This document shows, piece after piece, positions 1-9,886 of a stretch of 27,491 nt of DNA. The translations under genes and the position numbers were made by a program. The stretch is from Sphaeroforma sirkka (lineage: Eukaryota; Opisthokonta; Ichthyosporea; Ichthyophonida), in NCBI GenBank assembly GCA_001586965.3, contig LUCW03001685.1, forward strand, positions 1-27,491, read 5' to 3'. The notes beneath the pieces were generated by a model. The model ran no database searches, was not told the DNA's origin, and saw nothing but the letters and a program-made list of their open reading frames with translations. Positions within the stretch are counted from its first letter, which is position 1. The number at the start of each line of letters is the position of its first letter.

Positions 1-1503
1 GTATTTAGTGCCCGTGATGATGGCTGCTGCTTGGATGAGTGCTGAGTTCAAGCTGCTCGAACGGGGTCAACGCATCCTTCCATATAGGCTGGAGCCCAAA
101 ACAATAATGTTCAGCCCATATGTAGCCGTGGATGGGATGAATGTTCTGAACATTACACCAATCGGTTGCAGGGTGTGTCGCCAGCTGAAGCCATGGAAGC
201 TATAAGCGCGGAAAGAGCCGATACCAAGTGACAATGCTGCAACCAGGGGTTCCATATGTCCATGAGGTTGATTCCTGGCACTCCGTGAAAGAGTGGGAAC
301 CCCAGGTATTTGAAGTGTTTCGGTTCGGCATGTGTGGGCGCCATCTTCAGGGGAGGTAACGTGTGTTCCCAAGGTGCGTCTGCAAGCGTCGGCGTGATAA
401 GCTCACCATTTATACAGAGGGTTGGCGCCGCGTGTCGCAAGTCGGTAGATCGTACTCGGGGTTTAATGACACACTCTTCGAGGCCAGATTTGCGTCCTCA
501 CGCACCAATGTCATCTAAGAAGGGCTGGAGCGAAACCGATCGAGGGGCTTGGATCCGTGTGCCATCAACAAATAAATAAGAGCGGAGGAGCTTGGGCCGA
601 AATTGTGCTAGCGTGACAGCTACTAAGGAATCCATGTAGATAATAAAGAGCTGGGGCCGACGATTGAGCCTTGTAGGATGCCATTCGTTCTGTGGAATAG
701 AGACGAGAGCGTGCCGCGGTATGTCACGGTCGGGTAGTGACCCTCCCAAACAGCGCGGAGAGGCAGTTAATCCAGTTTTCGGCCATTCCAGCGTGGCGCA
801 GAAGTACCCATAGGCCTGGGAGAGCGACCTTTTCGTATGCCTTGGATATGTCCAGACAGACGTCATTCCACTCCTCTTCTGACTGTGTCTCAGATTCCAT
901 GGTGGTAAGTGCTTGGGTATGACAGGAGTACCGTGATTTGAAGCCAGCTTGGGTAGCATGGGTAGCAGAGCTTGGGTGGCTCGTATTCAGATTAAGAAAG
1001 CACTTTTTCAAAGATGCGTCTGACTATTTGCGTAAGCGTGATGGGGCGGAAGTCGGCGGGGGGAGGTGATATCTGCATCGGTTTCTTTGGGTGCGCTGTT
1101 AAGAGGCTGCAGTTCAGGGCTGCAGGGAAGGCACCTGCCTTCAGTAGCTCAGCGAATGCTTCGGCAAGGAGTCTAATCAGTGGGCTATTGGCGTCGGGGC
1201 GTCCTAATGTCCGACGTTCGGTAGAGTGCTCCACTGCGGCCTTCAGGAGAAGGATGTGGATTCCGTCGGGGCCAGGTCCCTTATTAGGATAGCGTAGTAT
1301 TGCCTCCATTACATCGTCGGGGCGTATGGTGGAAGTGACATCAGGAGAGGGTTCGGTATCCAGTGAAACCACGTACGGGTTTGTAGAGTTGAATAGGGCC
1401 TCAAAGTAGCCAGTGAGGTAGCGCCTGTATCATCGGTAGCCGGTATGCAGGGGTTGGCGCGGGGACCGTCGTTGGTACGCAATATCTTTGAACATTTGAG
1501 CAT
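1..1503 (-). pseudogene. LINE ORF2: reverse transcriptase and post-RT region, frameshifted
   Basis: This would copy LINE RNA into DNA at the nicked target. Piece 1309-1503 is a linker; piece 992-1372 holds the RT N-terminus with the block GPGPDGI and a FRPITL motif; piece 724-1011 continues with a QAGF block and motif A, LDISKAYEKV (catalytic Asp in LDIS). Near 665-690, in another frame, is motif B, GILQGSIVGP. At about 570-585 the motif C position reads FVDG rather than the usual FADD/YADD, so the second catalytic Asp appears lost. At about 275-330 is a KYLGF block typical of the region after RT. Frame changes are needed between pieces. The coding region continues beyond position 1. The family is clear; activity is unlikely. 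Confidence 0.85.
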
Positions 1504-2516
1504 TGCTTTTGGGCGGTCAGACGTGGGAGGAACGAGTGATTTGGCAGCCGCTGAACCCAGGGTCGGTTTAAGTCATAATAGAACCCTCCAAAGATTTGTG
1601 GGTTAGTGGCATAGCGCCAGATGCGGTCGGGGATCCATGACAGCCCTTCCGCTGGTCCATGTAAAGTGAGATACGACCGTAGTAAGTTCTGATGCGCCCG
1701 GATTTCGGCTTGGAATAGTCGCGCGCGAGATTCGTTGCGTAGGTGATACAGTCGATGGCAATATCGGATATATCCATGGGAGGAGGCGTTGGTCCGGAGG
1801 CGGCGGCATTGCTGGCATTTGTTGGGTCGATGGATTTGGTTCGTGGGAAGTATCTGGAGATCGAGTCCAAAGGTGTGGTCACCACAGATACCGTAGTCCG
1901 TCAGCTTATAAGTTTAAAGGAAGGCGGGGGTGGTAGGTCGATGATACGCATGTTCTGTACCAGCTGAGCCGCCAACATGGAGGTAGTCCAAGTGCCAAGT
2001 ATTACGCAGAGTAGTCTCAATCGTTTTCATACATAGTCCGTGGTTTGTAGATGCGTGGCCATACTTCCGGGCTTTGAAGTTGAAATCTCCCCACACGACA
2101 TCTGGTTGGAAACCGCCAATCTCGGGGGGATTCATGTATCGCCTGACGCCTTCTTAAGTAAGTGATTTGAGTGGAAAGTAGAACACGGCCATATGAACGC
2201 CAAAGCACACAAAGAACACCGCGTACGGTGAAGAGTGTACAAGTTGAAAATTCGATGGGTGGTGTTTGGAAAAGATACCAATACCACAGTGTGAAGGGTG
2301 TAAGATATTATGCCGTGTAGTGTGATGTAGTATATGATAGCGTGTGTTCGAGCGTATATGATTAAGAAATGTGGTGTTATGCCAGGTTTCAACCACACAC
2401 ATAACATCAACCTGACTTAAAATCGATATAACGTTCAAACACTCATCTGTATGTGCTGCGTTGTCCATGTAGAGTCCTTGTGGGTTAAAGAGCGTCATCC
2501 TCATAGGTCGTAACAT
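1504..2516 (-). pseudogene. LINE ORF2: EEP-type endonuclease and linker, frameshifted
   Basis: The endonuclease would nick target DNA to prime reverse transcription. The reading starts at 2516 with an FNPQG block, followed about 30 residues later by VETWH, which holds the metal-binding Glu. After a frame change, VWGDFNF (near 2080-2110) gives the catalytic GDFN motif. Near 1870-1890 a GDHTF block stands where the family usually has SDH, so the His is kept with Gly in place of Ser. A Pro-rich linker leads into the RT. At 2501-2516 the start codon overlaps the end of ORF1. Piece 1568-1885 is conserved almost word for word in copy B (24480-24580), which supports it as real linker protein. Confidence 0.8.
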
Positions 2517-3147
2517 TGTTCATCATCGGTCAATACTACTGGACTCTCTTCTTCAACGATGTCAGCCATTTCTCTATCATTGCCTGTCGTCGAAGAGTCT
2601 GTCGTGGAAAGCTGAGGCTGCGTATTGCTATCCATCGTGTCGGACGATTGCGTCGGGGTGACCGTTGGTATATGAAGCCGTCCGGGTTTCGCACGCGCTG
2701 ATTCTTTAGCGTTTGCCGGGATTCGCGGGTTAGGTGAGAAGAGGGTTGCATCCTGCTTTGCTTGGTAAGCCTTCTGGAGACGATCCGCGGTAGATTGGAG
2801 GATGTCTGTGTTAGTGGAGTTGACAAGTGGGCTCAGTAGTGCATCCATGCTGCGGGCAAGAATTTTTGACGCTCGTTTATGTGTGCAGCGGGCCTCTCGC
2901 TTAGTGCGGAGATAGTGGATTAAAGCTGCTTTCGTAGCGTCGGGATGTTATTGGGAGCGGGGTCGATGTTTTCATCAAGCTGCCATTTCCACGTAAGTGC
3001 TGCATGTCGTTTCACCTGGGCGACAGCGTCACTAGGAACACAAAGGCGGATGAAACTGGTGGAGCTTCCGCGGCGATTTTGGCTGAGATACCGATTTAGA
3101 CGGAAGATACCAGAGAAAGTGGTGGCGATTGAGGACTGGTTGGGCAT
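2501..3147 (-). pseudogene. LINE ORF1-like protein, one frameshift
   Basis: The protein upstream of the endonuclease in the LINE. ORF1 proteins usually bind the element RNA; no zinc knuckle or RRM is visible here, so the role comes from position. The N-terminal part (2945-3147) is basic and Trp-containing. A single frame change near 2945 joins it to a strongly basic segment around 2850-2935 (KRE, KRAS), which could bind nucleic acid. The C-terminal third is rich in Ser, Thr, Gln and acidic residues. The protein ends at a TGA inside the sequence CTATGAGG, which also contains an ATG in the ORF2 frame, a layout that suits stop-and-restart translation. The start at 3147 is the first ATG and the true N-terminus may lie further right. 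Confidence 0.6.
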
Positions 3148-3369
3148 GCCAGTATTTTTGAAACACTGATTGGGATGGGGGGGCTTGTCGTTAGGGGAAA
3201 ATTGCTAGGAAGAAGAACCATACCGGAGTTATGTCATCCATTTAATGAAGAGTTTTGTCCGGCATCGGGCGGCCCACCACTTTCGTCAAAAAGGTTTATC
3301 CACTTTTGAGCGGTATGTAGCATTTGGGTACCATTATTGGCATATTGTCAGATTCCAAAATTCCGAAAT

Positions 3370-3391
3370 CTCAGGATTCCCAAATCCTGAG
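3370..3391. repeat. Short perfect inverted repeat (hairpin)
   Basis: Arms CTCAGGATT (3370-3378) and AATCCTGAG (3383-3391) are perfect reverse complements with a 4-base loop. Related CCTGA/TCAGG words recur downstream (3400-3420) and near 27175-27215. Function unknown. Confidence 0.7.
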
Positions 3392-3796
3392 TTTCTGGTT
3401 TTCTGACCCAATTCCTGATATTGGAGTCATCAAGGAATATGGCGGGCACTTGGACAAATATCCAAGAGCCGCGTGTGAGAGAAACACTCAAGTGAAAATA
3501 CGAGTCTAGTGAATTATCAGAACTCTAAAGTTCAAAATAAAGACTCAGGACGAATCTCTCCACCTAGGGCTTAACCTAGTTGAGAGACTCGTACTTGAGA
3601 GAGAGTTTTTTTTTTTTGGTCGTATCTTTATCAGTACTCTCAAACTCTACATTTTAACAATATCCTTACCACGGTAAGCAAGACAAAGAACAGATACGTT
3701 AGTACATACCAACGTCCCGTTCAATAAGTTGCAGACACTCTCTGAGTGAACCTAAAATCACACGTAGATCATATAGTGAACAGCTCGAACCGGAGA

Positions 3797-3842
3797 CGGA
3801 GAAGAGAGCCACAACGGAGAAGAGAGCCACAACGGAGAAGAG
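3797..3842. repeat. 18-bp tandem repeat, about 2.5 units
   Basis: The unit CGGAGAAGAGAGCCACAA occurs at 3797-3814 and 3815-3832, then partially to 3842. It is perfect and purine-rich. An open frame across it on the minus strand is a by-product of the repeat, not a gene. Confidence 0.9.
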
Positions 3843-4480
3843 ACCCGGGAAAGGAGTGAACAGGGCAAAGAAAGGATAGCTGCAAAGGAAGACCATCAAG
3901 AGAACCCGAGAGTACCCCCAGGCTGCAGCGTTAACAAACTTGTATGGTTAGCGTTAACAAACAGTGCTTCAAAGGTACACCTGTGAACCGTTTTTGGTGT
4001 AAATGCTGCACGTGTGATTGAAAAATCAAGAATTTGACACATTCATCAATGTTGGGGCATTAAAAGTGTCATAGTGGTTTGTGTAGTAACACACAAAAAA
4101 AAATTGTGTTGTATGAATTGGGGTATGAATGAATCTAATTGGTGAATTAAGGCACAGACACGTGTGTATCAATGAAACAGCAGTGTTGAGCAAAACTAGT
4201 AATAAGCAGTGATTGAGCTCACAGTGTGGTGAGTTGTACAAACACATATAGTGCACTACGAACGGACCGAATCACAGAATCAGAACCCAAATATCACCAG
4301 CACAAGGGATCAATCTCCAAACCACACACCAACGTGAAGTGCAGTAATATAACTATAAGTGATACGCGTAAGATATTAAGTATATACAATTACCACGCTA
4401 TAGACAATAGAAGAAACTGTGTATATAACTCAGACTCGCCAATCTGTCAAGGATCAGGTTTCTGAACCCAAGACCCAGAA

Positions 4481-4542
4481 CCTGATGACTAGGGTTTTCA
4501 AAAAACCTAACCTCAGGAGTCTGATGATTAGGGTTTTTCAAA
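4481..4542. repeat. Two degenerate 24-bp direct repeats
   Basis: Blocks beginning CCTGATGACTAGGGTTTTCA (4481) and TCTGATGATTAGGGTTTTTC (4520) are near-identical and lie 39 bp apart. They sit upstream of element P gag, possibly in its LTR or leader. The TAGGG words are too few to be telomeric. Confidence 0.6.
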
Positions 4543-4894
4543 CCGAACAACAGATTAAACTGATACACACAGGATTGAACACAACGCAAACGGACTACGA
4601 CTTGAGCCGACACACAGCCAAGCGCAGCCAAAGCAAACACAAATAAGTACACACACACACAGTGCAGTAGTGTCTCATGCTTGGTGCTTTGGTGATAGAG
4701 GGAAGGATAGGCGCACGCACATCGAAGTAAAAGCAAAGCGAATAATCACAAACCACTAAACAACAGTCACTCTCACTGTCCAACACAAAACAGTCAATGA
4801 CATCAAATGCACAAGCAGAAGCAAGAACAGCAGGACAGCCAAACGAGCCAATGCGAATAGCGAACAACGCAACCGCACGCATACACCACCAACT

Positions 4895-5307
4895 ATGTCT
4901 GAGAACACACCTCCTCCCCAAGGGAAGGGATCCCCAAGGATCCAGACATCGCCAAGTATGTAGAGCCGATTGATAAGAAGGTGTAAAAGTGTCACCGTCT
5001 TATCACTCTGATTCGCGACAAGGTATGGGTACTCGGTTCTAAGGACAAGGTCGATGTAGTCACGCTGCACAAGCTGAAACAGGCAGTGCATGATCAACAG
5101 CCCAAGCGCTTGACTCCCAAGTTAGATGCATGGCTCATGGAGCTATTCGAGAGACAGTTGGCAGCAACAGACGCAAACGAGGTAGATGAATGTATCAACA
5201 TAGCTTCACTCATAGCATCTCTTCTATTGATTAGTTCAAGAGAAGGTGATAAGCTAGATGAGCCGATGATGAATAAACTATGGAAAGTCTCAGACTTTCC
5301 TAAGTGA
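4895..5307 (+). pseudogene. Element P gag, N-terminal part, interrupted
   Basis: Start of the structural polyprotein. An ATG at 4895 opens a short Pro/Ser-rich peptide that stops near 4960. Another frame from about 4925 carries on through one in-frame stop near 4985 into a helical-looking segment (5086-5307) rich in Leu, Lys and Asp and ending in VSDFPK. No known domain is recognised; assignment rests on position before the capsid-like segment and zinc knuckle. A stop at 5305-5307 separates it from the next piece, which needs a frame change near 5380. Confidence 0.55.
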
Positions 5308-5377
5308 CCTTCTGGTTTGGTAGTGAGAATGTCAGATTGCTCAGATGTAATTCAGTTCATGTCTAAAAGCAACAGAG

Positions 5378-6184
5378 ATGTTCGAGACTAGTGGTATGTC
5401 ACCACAACAGTATGTAGCTTTCATTCAGCAGTTGCTATCTCAAACCGATGCAACTGATGTCTCTAAGACAGCACTGAAGAGAATCCGCGCAGATCCCGAG
5501 CATACTAAAGGCTACAAGGATGCGGAAGACTACACCATTCTCATCATCAATACACTGCGTAAGATACCAGTAGATTATCTTTATCAGAAGTGGTTGATAG
5601 ACATGTACAATGGTCGTCTTAACGTAGAAGTACGCGCAGAGTGCCTACGTCGCACACTGATGGAAATCAACCGTCGCTACGGTGATATTCCAGGCAGAGA
5701 CCCTATGAACTTGCAGCTATTAAAGGTAGATCGCTATGACACACTACGGATGTATGGTCAACAGCTCGAAACCGATGGTAGTACTGGGCATCTATCCACG
5801 CCCACGCAACCCACTACCTAACAACAGACCCCACAACGATAACAATCATGGCGGAGGCAATGGCGGCAATAGTGGCGGTGGCAGTGGTGGAGGCGGTATT
5901 GGTGGTGGCGGCCCAGGCAAAGGAGGCAAGAATGCAGTGCCACAGTCGAATCCCGACCAGACACAGAGAGGCACCAAACGCAAATGAAAGTATGCCAAGG
6001 CGTGCCCAACTTGTGATGAAAATCCATACGAGCATGAATTCAAGAAGTGCCCCAAGCTACTCGAGAAGCGAGCCAAGGCTCGTGAAGATGCTAATCAAGC
6101 ATCTTCCAGTGGTCACTCTTTCAATATAGCACACCTCGCTATCACATATGGCAAGAAGGTTGAAGAGCTACCCTATGCCACATA
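5378..6184 (+). pseudogene. Element P gag: capsid-like region, Gly-rich linker and zinc knuckle
   Basis: Gag forms the particle and packages the RNA. The piece 5378-5821 is an all-helical-looking segment with Gln- and Arg-rich stretches, consistent with capsid. After a frame change near 5800, a linker at about 5848-5935 is almost pure Gly with Asn and Ser, encoded by GGN repeats. A TGA at 5985-5987 then interrupts the frame; the same frame continues with CPTCDENPYEHEFKKC, a C-x2-C-x6-H-x4-C zinc knuckle that would bind RNA. The spacer is six residues rather than the usual four. The frame ends at about 6184. Family M has knuckles with the same six-residue spacing. Confidence 0.7.
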
Positions 6185-6188
6185 GTGA

Positions 6189-6847
6189 GACAACTGGTGG
6201 GCTAAGGCCAACATGATGAGTGTAATAGAATATGTAAATGCATTAAATATTGGTGATGATATTGAAGATGAAAACATTAAAGATGAAACATTATTTATAA
6301 ACGCAAATGATATTACATATCAACCACACTCTTTATACCTCAGTACACGAGACTATCGACTACACATTGATATAAAAAAATCAATGACAACACTTACAAC
6401 GCACTAGTAGACTCAGGTGCACAGCGATCATGCTTGGATCGTAGTGTAGTATCAGGGTTGTATTTATCAGTCAAAGCTAAACCAGGCTATATACAGCTGG
6501 CGCAGACAGATGCAAAAATACAACGCACAGGCGCTACAGAGATATGTGACATCAATTACGGCGCAAGCAAAACTAGCAACTCCTTTGAAGTGCTAGACCT
6601 ACCCAACAAAAAATCTTTAATACTCTTAGGTATGGAAATACTCCCGTACATAAGCATTTACTTAACTGGCATAATAAACCCGCTAATACCCACAGATGCC
6701 AACTGGGAGTCGCTACTTAAACCACATGAAGAAGAACCTGAACATGAACAGGAAGGCTTCCGTGAGTCACTATCAGACCTATTAGATGACAATGCGAACA
6801 TACCACCCGATGTACACTGTAACCTACCAGGGTCATCAAACAGATGA
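6189..6847 (+). pseudogene. Element P aspartic protease, one frameshift
   Basis: Would cleave the Gag-Pol polyprotein. After an acidic leader (6213-6370), a frame change in the A7 run 6374-6380 opens ALVDSGAQRSC, whose DSGA (6410-6421) is the retropepsin active-site signature. A closing block SLILLGMEIL about 60 residues later matches the family's second conserved segment (ILG followed by a hydrophobic residue). The remaining residues to 6847 form an acidic linker towards RT. Apart from the homopolymer shift the domain looks intact. The first ATG in this frame (6434) is downstream of the active site, so it is not a real start. Confidence 0.8.
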
Positions 6848-6848
6848 A

Positions 6849-7994
6849 AAGCGCCAAGATGAACCTTGTACCACATAAGTACACAAATCAAACAGAAGAG
6901 AGTGTGCAAAAGTGGCTACGTGAGGGACACATATACAAACGTGAACACCCACACAAGTAAATCTACCACTCTTATCCACGGGCGAGCACGACCAAACAGG
7001 CTTACTCAAAAAAAGGTACGCACATGTTTGGATTTACGTGAAGCAAACTACCAATATGAACAAGATAAGTTTGTATTGCCGAAGATAAAAGAGGTACCAC
7101 ACAACCTTCAAGGATCTAAGTTCTTCTCGAAGCTTGACCTCACAGAAGGCTTCCATTACTTCTTAGTGCATGAGAACAGTAGGCACTTCTTCACATTCTC
7201 GTGGAGAGGGGCACAATACTCGTTCAAATCAACACCATTTGGGTTGTACTTCTTGACGGCACAGTTCCAACGAGTCATGGCCAACCTTCTAATAGACATA
7301 GAAGGGGTACAGGTATATGTAGACGACATAGCCATCGCCAGTCTCACAGAAGTAGCACATCGTAAAACAGTCAGAGAAGTAATTAAGTGTCTAAATGCTG
7401 CAAACTTCAGGCTGAACCATAACAAATGTGCATTAGCAGTGAAAACAGTCAATATACTCGGCGTGAAAGTAACCACAGACGGCCCCAAAGCTGATCCAGA
7501 GAAACAGAAACGTATGATTGACTGGCCACTACCAAGAACAAAACGTGATCTGCACAAAGCAGTAGGCTTAGCCAACTACATGGGAGATCACATACATCAG
7601 TTCACACTTCAGACCCTTAATAAAGGGGAAGATGAACCAACCCATAGAGAACTTATGGACTCCACAACTGAAGATGAAGTGGGAAGAACTAAAAGATGCA
7701 ATAGCATACTCAGCTACTCTCGCCTAACCGGTAGATGGAGTGCCATTTCACATCATGAAGGATGCAAGTGACTATGGCATTGGAGGGTGTCAGTTCCAAG
7801 TCATAGACGGAGTCAGAAGAGATATACTATATTTCTCTAAAGGCTTGAATTCAGCACAACAGAAGTAAGGTACTAACACCAAAGAACTGTTAGCACTGGT
7901 CTACAGCTTAGAACATGCTTCTGAGAATAATAAAGGCGGTGACACAACACTTTGGACAGACCACAAGGCTCTATGCCAAATGAACTCGCAATAA
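6849..7994 (+). pseudogene. Element P reverse transcriptase and RNase H
   Basis: Copies element RNA into DNA and degrades the template. The RT N-terminus begins in one frame near 6855 (VQKWLREGHIY, matching the usual WLxxGxI block) and shifts frame near 6955. In the 6866-7771 piece, LDLREAN is at residues 55-61, motif A KLDLTEGF holds the catalytic Asp at residue 91, and YVDD is at 151-154, so the polymerase active site is complete. After another frame change near 7735, RNase H follows with KDASDYGIGG (first Asp), ELLAL (Glu) and TDHKAL; a TAA at about 7866 and another at about 7992 interrupt it. The key residues survive, so the decay looks recent or partly artefactual. Confidence 0.85.
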
Positions 7995-7997
7995 ACG

Positions 7998-8699
7998 TTG
8001 CACCCCATGTTAGCGAGGTGGATAACTAAAACCTTCCATCACTACTTCACAATCATACAAGTACCAGGGGAAGACAACAAAGTTGCGGACATGCTCTCAA
8101 GGTTACATGAAGGCACATTCAATGAGAAAACAATGAATGAAGCTAACAAACATACACACAATGGTCAAGAATACAGTGACCTGGAAACAAACATCCCTAT
8201 CACGGTGTCATCTATAGACTGGAAACTACATTCACGATTTTATATTGAAGCAGAACATAGATATAGTAATATCACAGTAGACTTGTTTGCGGCGGCACAC
8301 AACGCACAAACAGACAGGTACTACACTCGCGAACAAAATACACTACTTCAAAAATGGGCAGATGAGATAAACCCATGGGAAAACCCACCCTGGAATCTCA
8401 TATTTGAAGTACTCGACAAAGTCATAGAGGAAGCGACGAGTATCACTATATGTGTACCGTTCTTCCCTAATGCAACCTGGTTTCCCACTTTCCTGTCTCT
8501 CATGGAAACGGACCCTATGCTGGTTTAAAAAACAAACAACACGTCCCTCCATGAAGGCTCGAAAGCATGCGGTAAAACGCCATGGGGAACCATTATAGTC
8601 AAAAAAATTGTACCAAAGTCTCCATACTTTGAACAAAAAGTAGCGCACACAGCAATCAACATAGCTACACAACAAGATGATAATGCAGAGGCAACAGAG
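7998..8699 (+). pseudogene. Element P Dam-like (phage/DIRS-type) N6-adenine methyltransferase domain
   Basis: Starts with the end of the RNase H region (PGEDNKVADMLSRL, residues 22-35), then from about residue 90 a block unlike ordinary Gypsy pol: VDLFAAAHNAQTDRYY (94-109), TREQNTLLQKW (110-120), WENPPWNLI (127-135, NPPW at 8382-8393) and a hydrophobic segment ending near 8500. The order of a DxFAA.xNA block, a Y(F/Y)T block and NPP(W/Y) is that of phage-type Dam, and the same module is known in DIRS-type retroelements. NPPW fits the (D/N/S)PP(Y/F/W) catalytic motif of adenine methylases. A TAA at 8526 and a TAA at 8700 interrupt an otherwise continuous frame running into integrase; the tail between them (KTPWGTIIV) matches family M. 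Confidence 0.72.
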
Positions 8700-8701
8700 T
8701 A

Positions 8702-9490
8702 AAACACAGCGACATACTGGGATAAAATAGCTCTGCTTACACAATACCACAATATAGGCCATTATACAGCCGAAGAAACAGTAGACAAGCATGATCAAGA
8801 CGGCCACAACTGGGCCGCGCGCACAGAACACGCAACAAAGTACGTGGACGCATGCACACCGTGCCTACAAAATAAAATATACAAACGTGGATATCATCCA
8901 CTCCAATCAATATCAGCTGCATTTCCAGGTGATAACATACAAGTGGATACAATAGGTCCACTATTAGACTTGAACAGAGGCAACACGTACATACTTGTAT
9001 GGTTGGATATAAACTCCTCGTATGTCATACTGCGAGCTATGATGGACAAGTCAGCGGCCACAGTCGCACGCACACTAGTTCCAATCATGTGTGAACACGG
9101 ATTCCCACAGGTCTTGCAAACAGACCAAGGCACTGAGTATGCGAAAAAAAATACTCAGAAAGGTCATTAAACAGGCACCTATGGAACACCTAGTGTCAAG
9201 ACCATATCAACCCAAGGTACTAGGAGCAAACGAGCGATCAGATAGAGATTTATTGCCACCCCTTAGGAAATTCGTGGAACAGAACCCAGGAAACTGGTGT
9301 TTGCGATTACCATTCGTACAAATAGGACACAACCTACGCATATCAAGAAAACACAAATCACCAAGATTCAATGTCCACGTTGGGCGTAGACAGAACCAGC
9401 TGACTGACTACAATGAAGTAGTGACAGCATCTGGCATATCAGAGTCATGGCAAGGCAAACTCGATGACATATACAAGGTGATCAAACCCG
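8702..9490 (+). pseudogene. Element P integrase, frameshifted and 3'-truncated
   Basis: Inserts the DNA copy into the host genome. An HHCC zinc-binding module is visible: two His in GHYTAEETVDKH (about 8757-8790) and CTPC (about 8853). The catalytic core has Asp in QVDTIGP (8946) and Asp in LQTDQGTEY (9123). A frame change in the A8 run 9144-9151 leads to PYQPKVLGANER, whose Glu (about 9232) completes the DDE triad. The reading then runs to the LTR junction at 9490; the terminal stop is contributed by the LTR sequence, so the protein end is not native and any GPY/F or chromodomain is missing. Confidence 0.82.
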
Positions 9491-9723
9491 TGTAAACTTC
9501 GAAGGAAATTACTAGGTTTCAAACTATAATAAACTAAAATACAATTTAGTCAGTTAGTATTTAGCAGTGGTAGCTTGTGTAAGAATGATCGGGACTGCCT
9601 CTTGTTAAGAGCCTAAATATCCTCGATCACACAGGGCGTACCTCTAGCTGTTCTTTATTGAATAATTTTCACTAGAAGTACTAAGTGTTCATGACCACTT
9701 GCCTAATTTGTAAATAGACATAA
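9491..9723 (-). repeat. Partial family-M LTR (LTR0), 233 bp, in tandem with LTR1
   Basis: Nearly identical to the first 233 bp (plus-strand left end) of LTR1, beginning with the same TGTAAACTTCGA end. It stops at AATAGACATAA and the next LTR starts at once with TG at 9724. It abuts the truncated integrase of element P. It is either a remnant of an older LTR into which M1 inserted, or a tandem duplication within one LTR. Confidence 0.85.
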
Positions 9724-9886
9724 TGTAAACTTCGATGGAAATTACTAGGTTTCAAACTATATCAAACTAAAATACAATTTAGTCAGTTAGGATTTAGCAG
9801 TGGTAGCTTGTGTAAGAATGATCGGGACTGCCTCTTGTTAAGAGCCTAAATATCCTCGATCACACAGGGCGTACCTCTAGCTGTTC

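Larger units (their letters stand above)
1..3290 (-). mobile_element. LINE (non-LTR retrotransposon) copy A, partial
   Basis: A minus-strand LINE that runs off the left edge of the window. Reading from right to left it has a basic ORF1-like protein, an exonuclease-endonuclease-phosphatase (EEP) endonuclease, a reverse transcriptase and a post-RT region. A second copy (B) lies on the plus strand at 23396-26459, and a third trace is blended into 19084-22223, which carries recognisable sequence up to the equivalent of about 3280; that match sets the right boundary here. The 3' end of the element lies outside the window. ORF2 is interrupted by many frameshifts, so this copy is probably dead unless the assembly is at fault. 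The LINE clade was not determined. Confidence 0.85.
3291..4894. other. Non-coding stretch upstream of element P; probable but unproven 5' LTR/leader
   Basis: No convincing gene. It is AT-rich and repeat-bearing: a perfect hairpin at 3370-3391, a T12 run at 3606-3617, an 18-bp tandem repeat at 3797-3842, the 12-mer GCGTTAACAAAC twice near 3928 and 3951, a TGTG/CACA inverted repeat around 4078-4110, and two related 24-bp blocks at 4481-4542. Since gag of element P begins near 4895, its 5' LTR and leader should be here, but the matching 3' LTR is lost, so the ends cannot be set by comparison. A stretch beginning TGGTGC at 4682 could be a tRNA primer-binding site; this is a guess. Confidence 0.5.
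4895..9490 (+). mobile_element. Gypsy-type LTR retrotransposon P, internal region, 3'-truncated
   Basis: Plus-strand element with the order Gag, zinc knuckle, aspartic protease, RT, RNase H, Dam-like methyltransferase domain, integrase. RT before integrase places it in the Ty3/Gypsy-type order rather than Copia. It differs clearly in sequence from the minus-strand family M but shares the same domain plan, including the methyltransferase-like domain. At 9490/9491 the coding sequence runs straight into the TG end of a family-M LTR, so the integrase C-terminus and the element's own 3' LTR are missing. At least four in-frame stops and several frameshifts interrupt it; two frameshifts fall in A7/A8 runs. 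Confidence 0.85.

Noticed and set aside
3290..3320. Similarity of GGTTTATCC(CC)ACTTTT between 3294 and 26,578
   Set aside because: Only about 16 bases are shared, with poor flanking match; too little to claim a repeat.
4481..4542. Telomere-like TTAGGG repeat
   Set aside because: Only two TAGGG words 39 bp apart; not a telomeric tract.
4595..5097. Minus-strand frames with Cys/Leu-rich sequence upstream of element P
   Set aside because: They overlap the start of gag and reflect CA-rich plus-strand leader sequence; no domain seen.
8343..8831. Minus-strand 162-aa frame with hydrophobic, membrane-like composition
   Set aside because: Antisense to the Dam-like and integrase regions of element P; the Cys/Val/Phe richness is the reverse complement of Lys/Thr/Asn codons.
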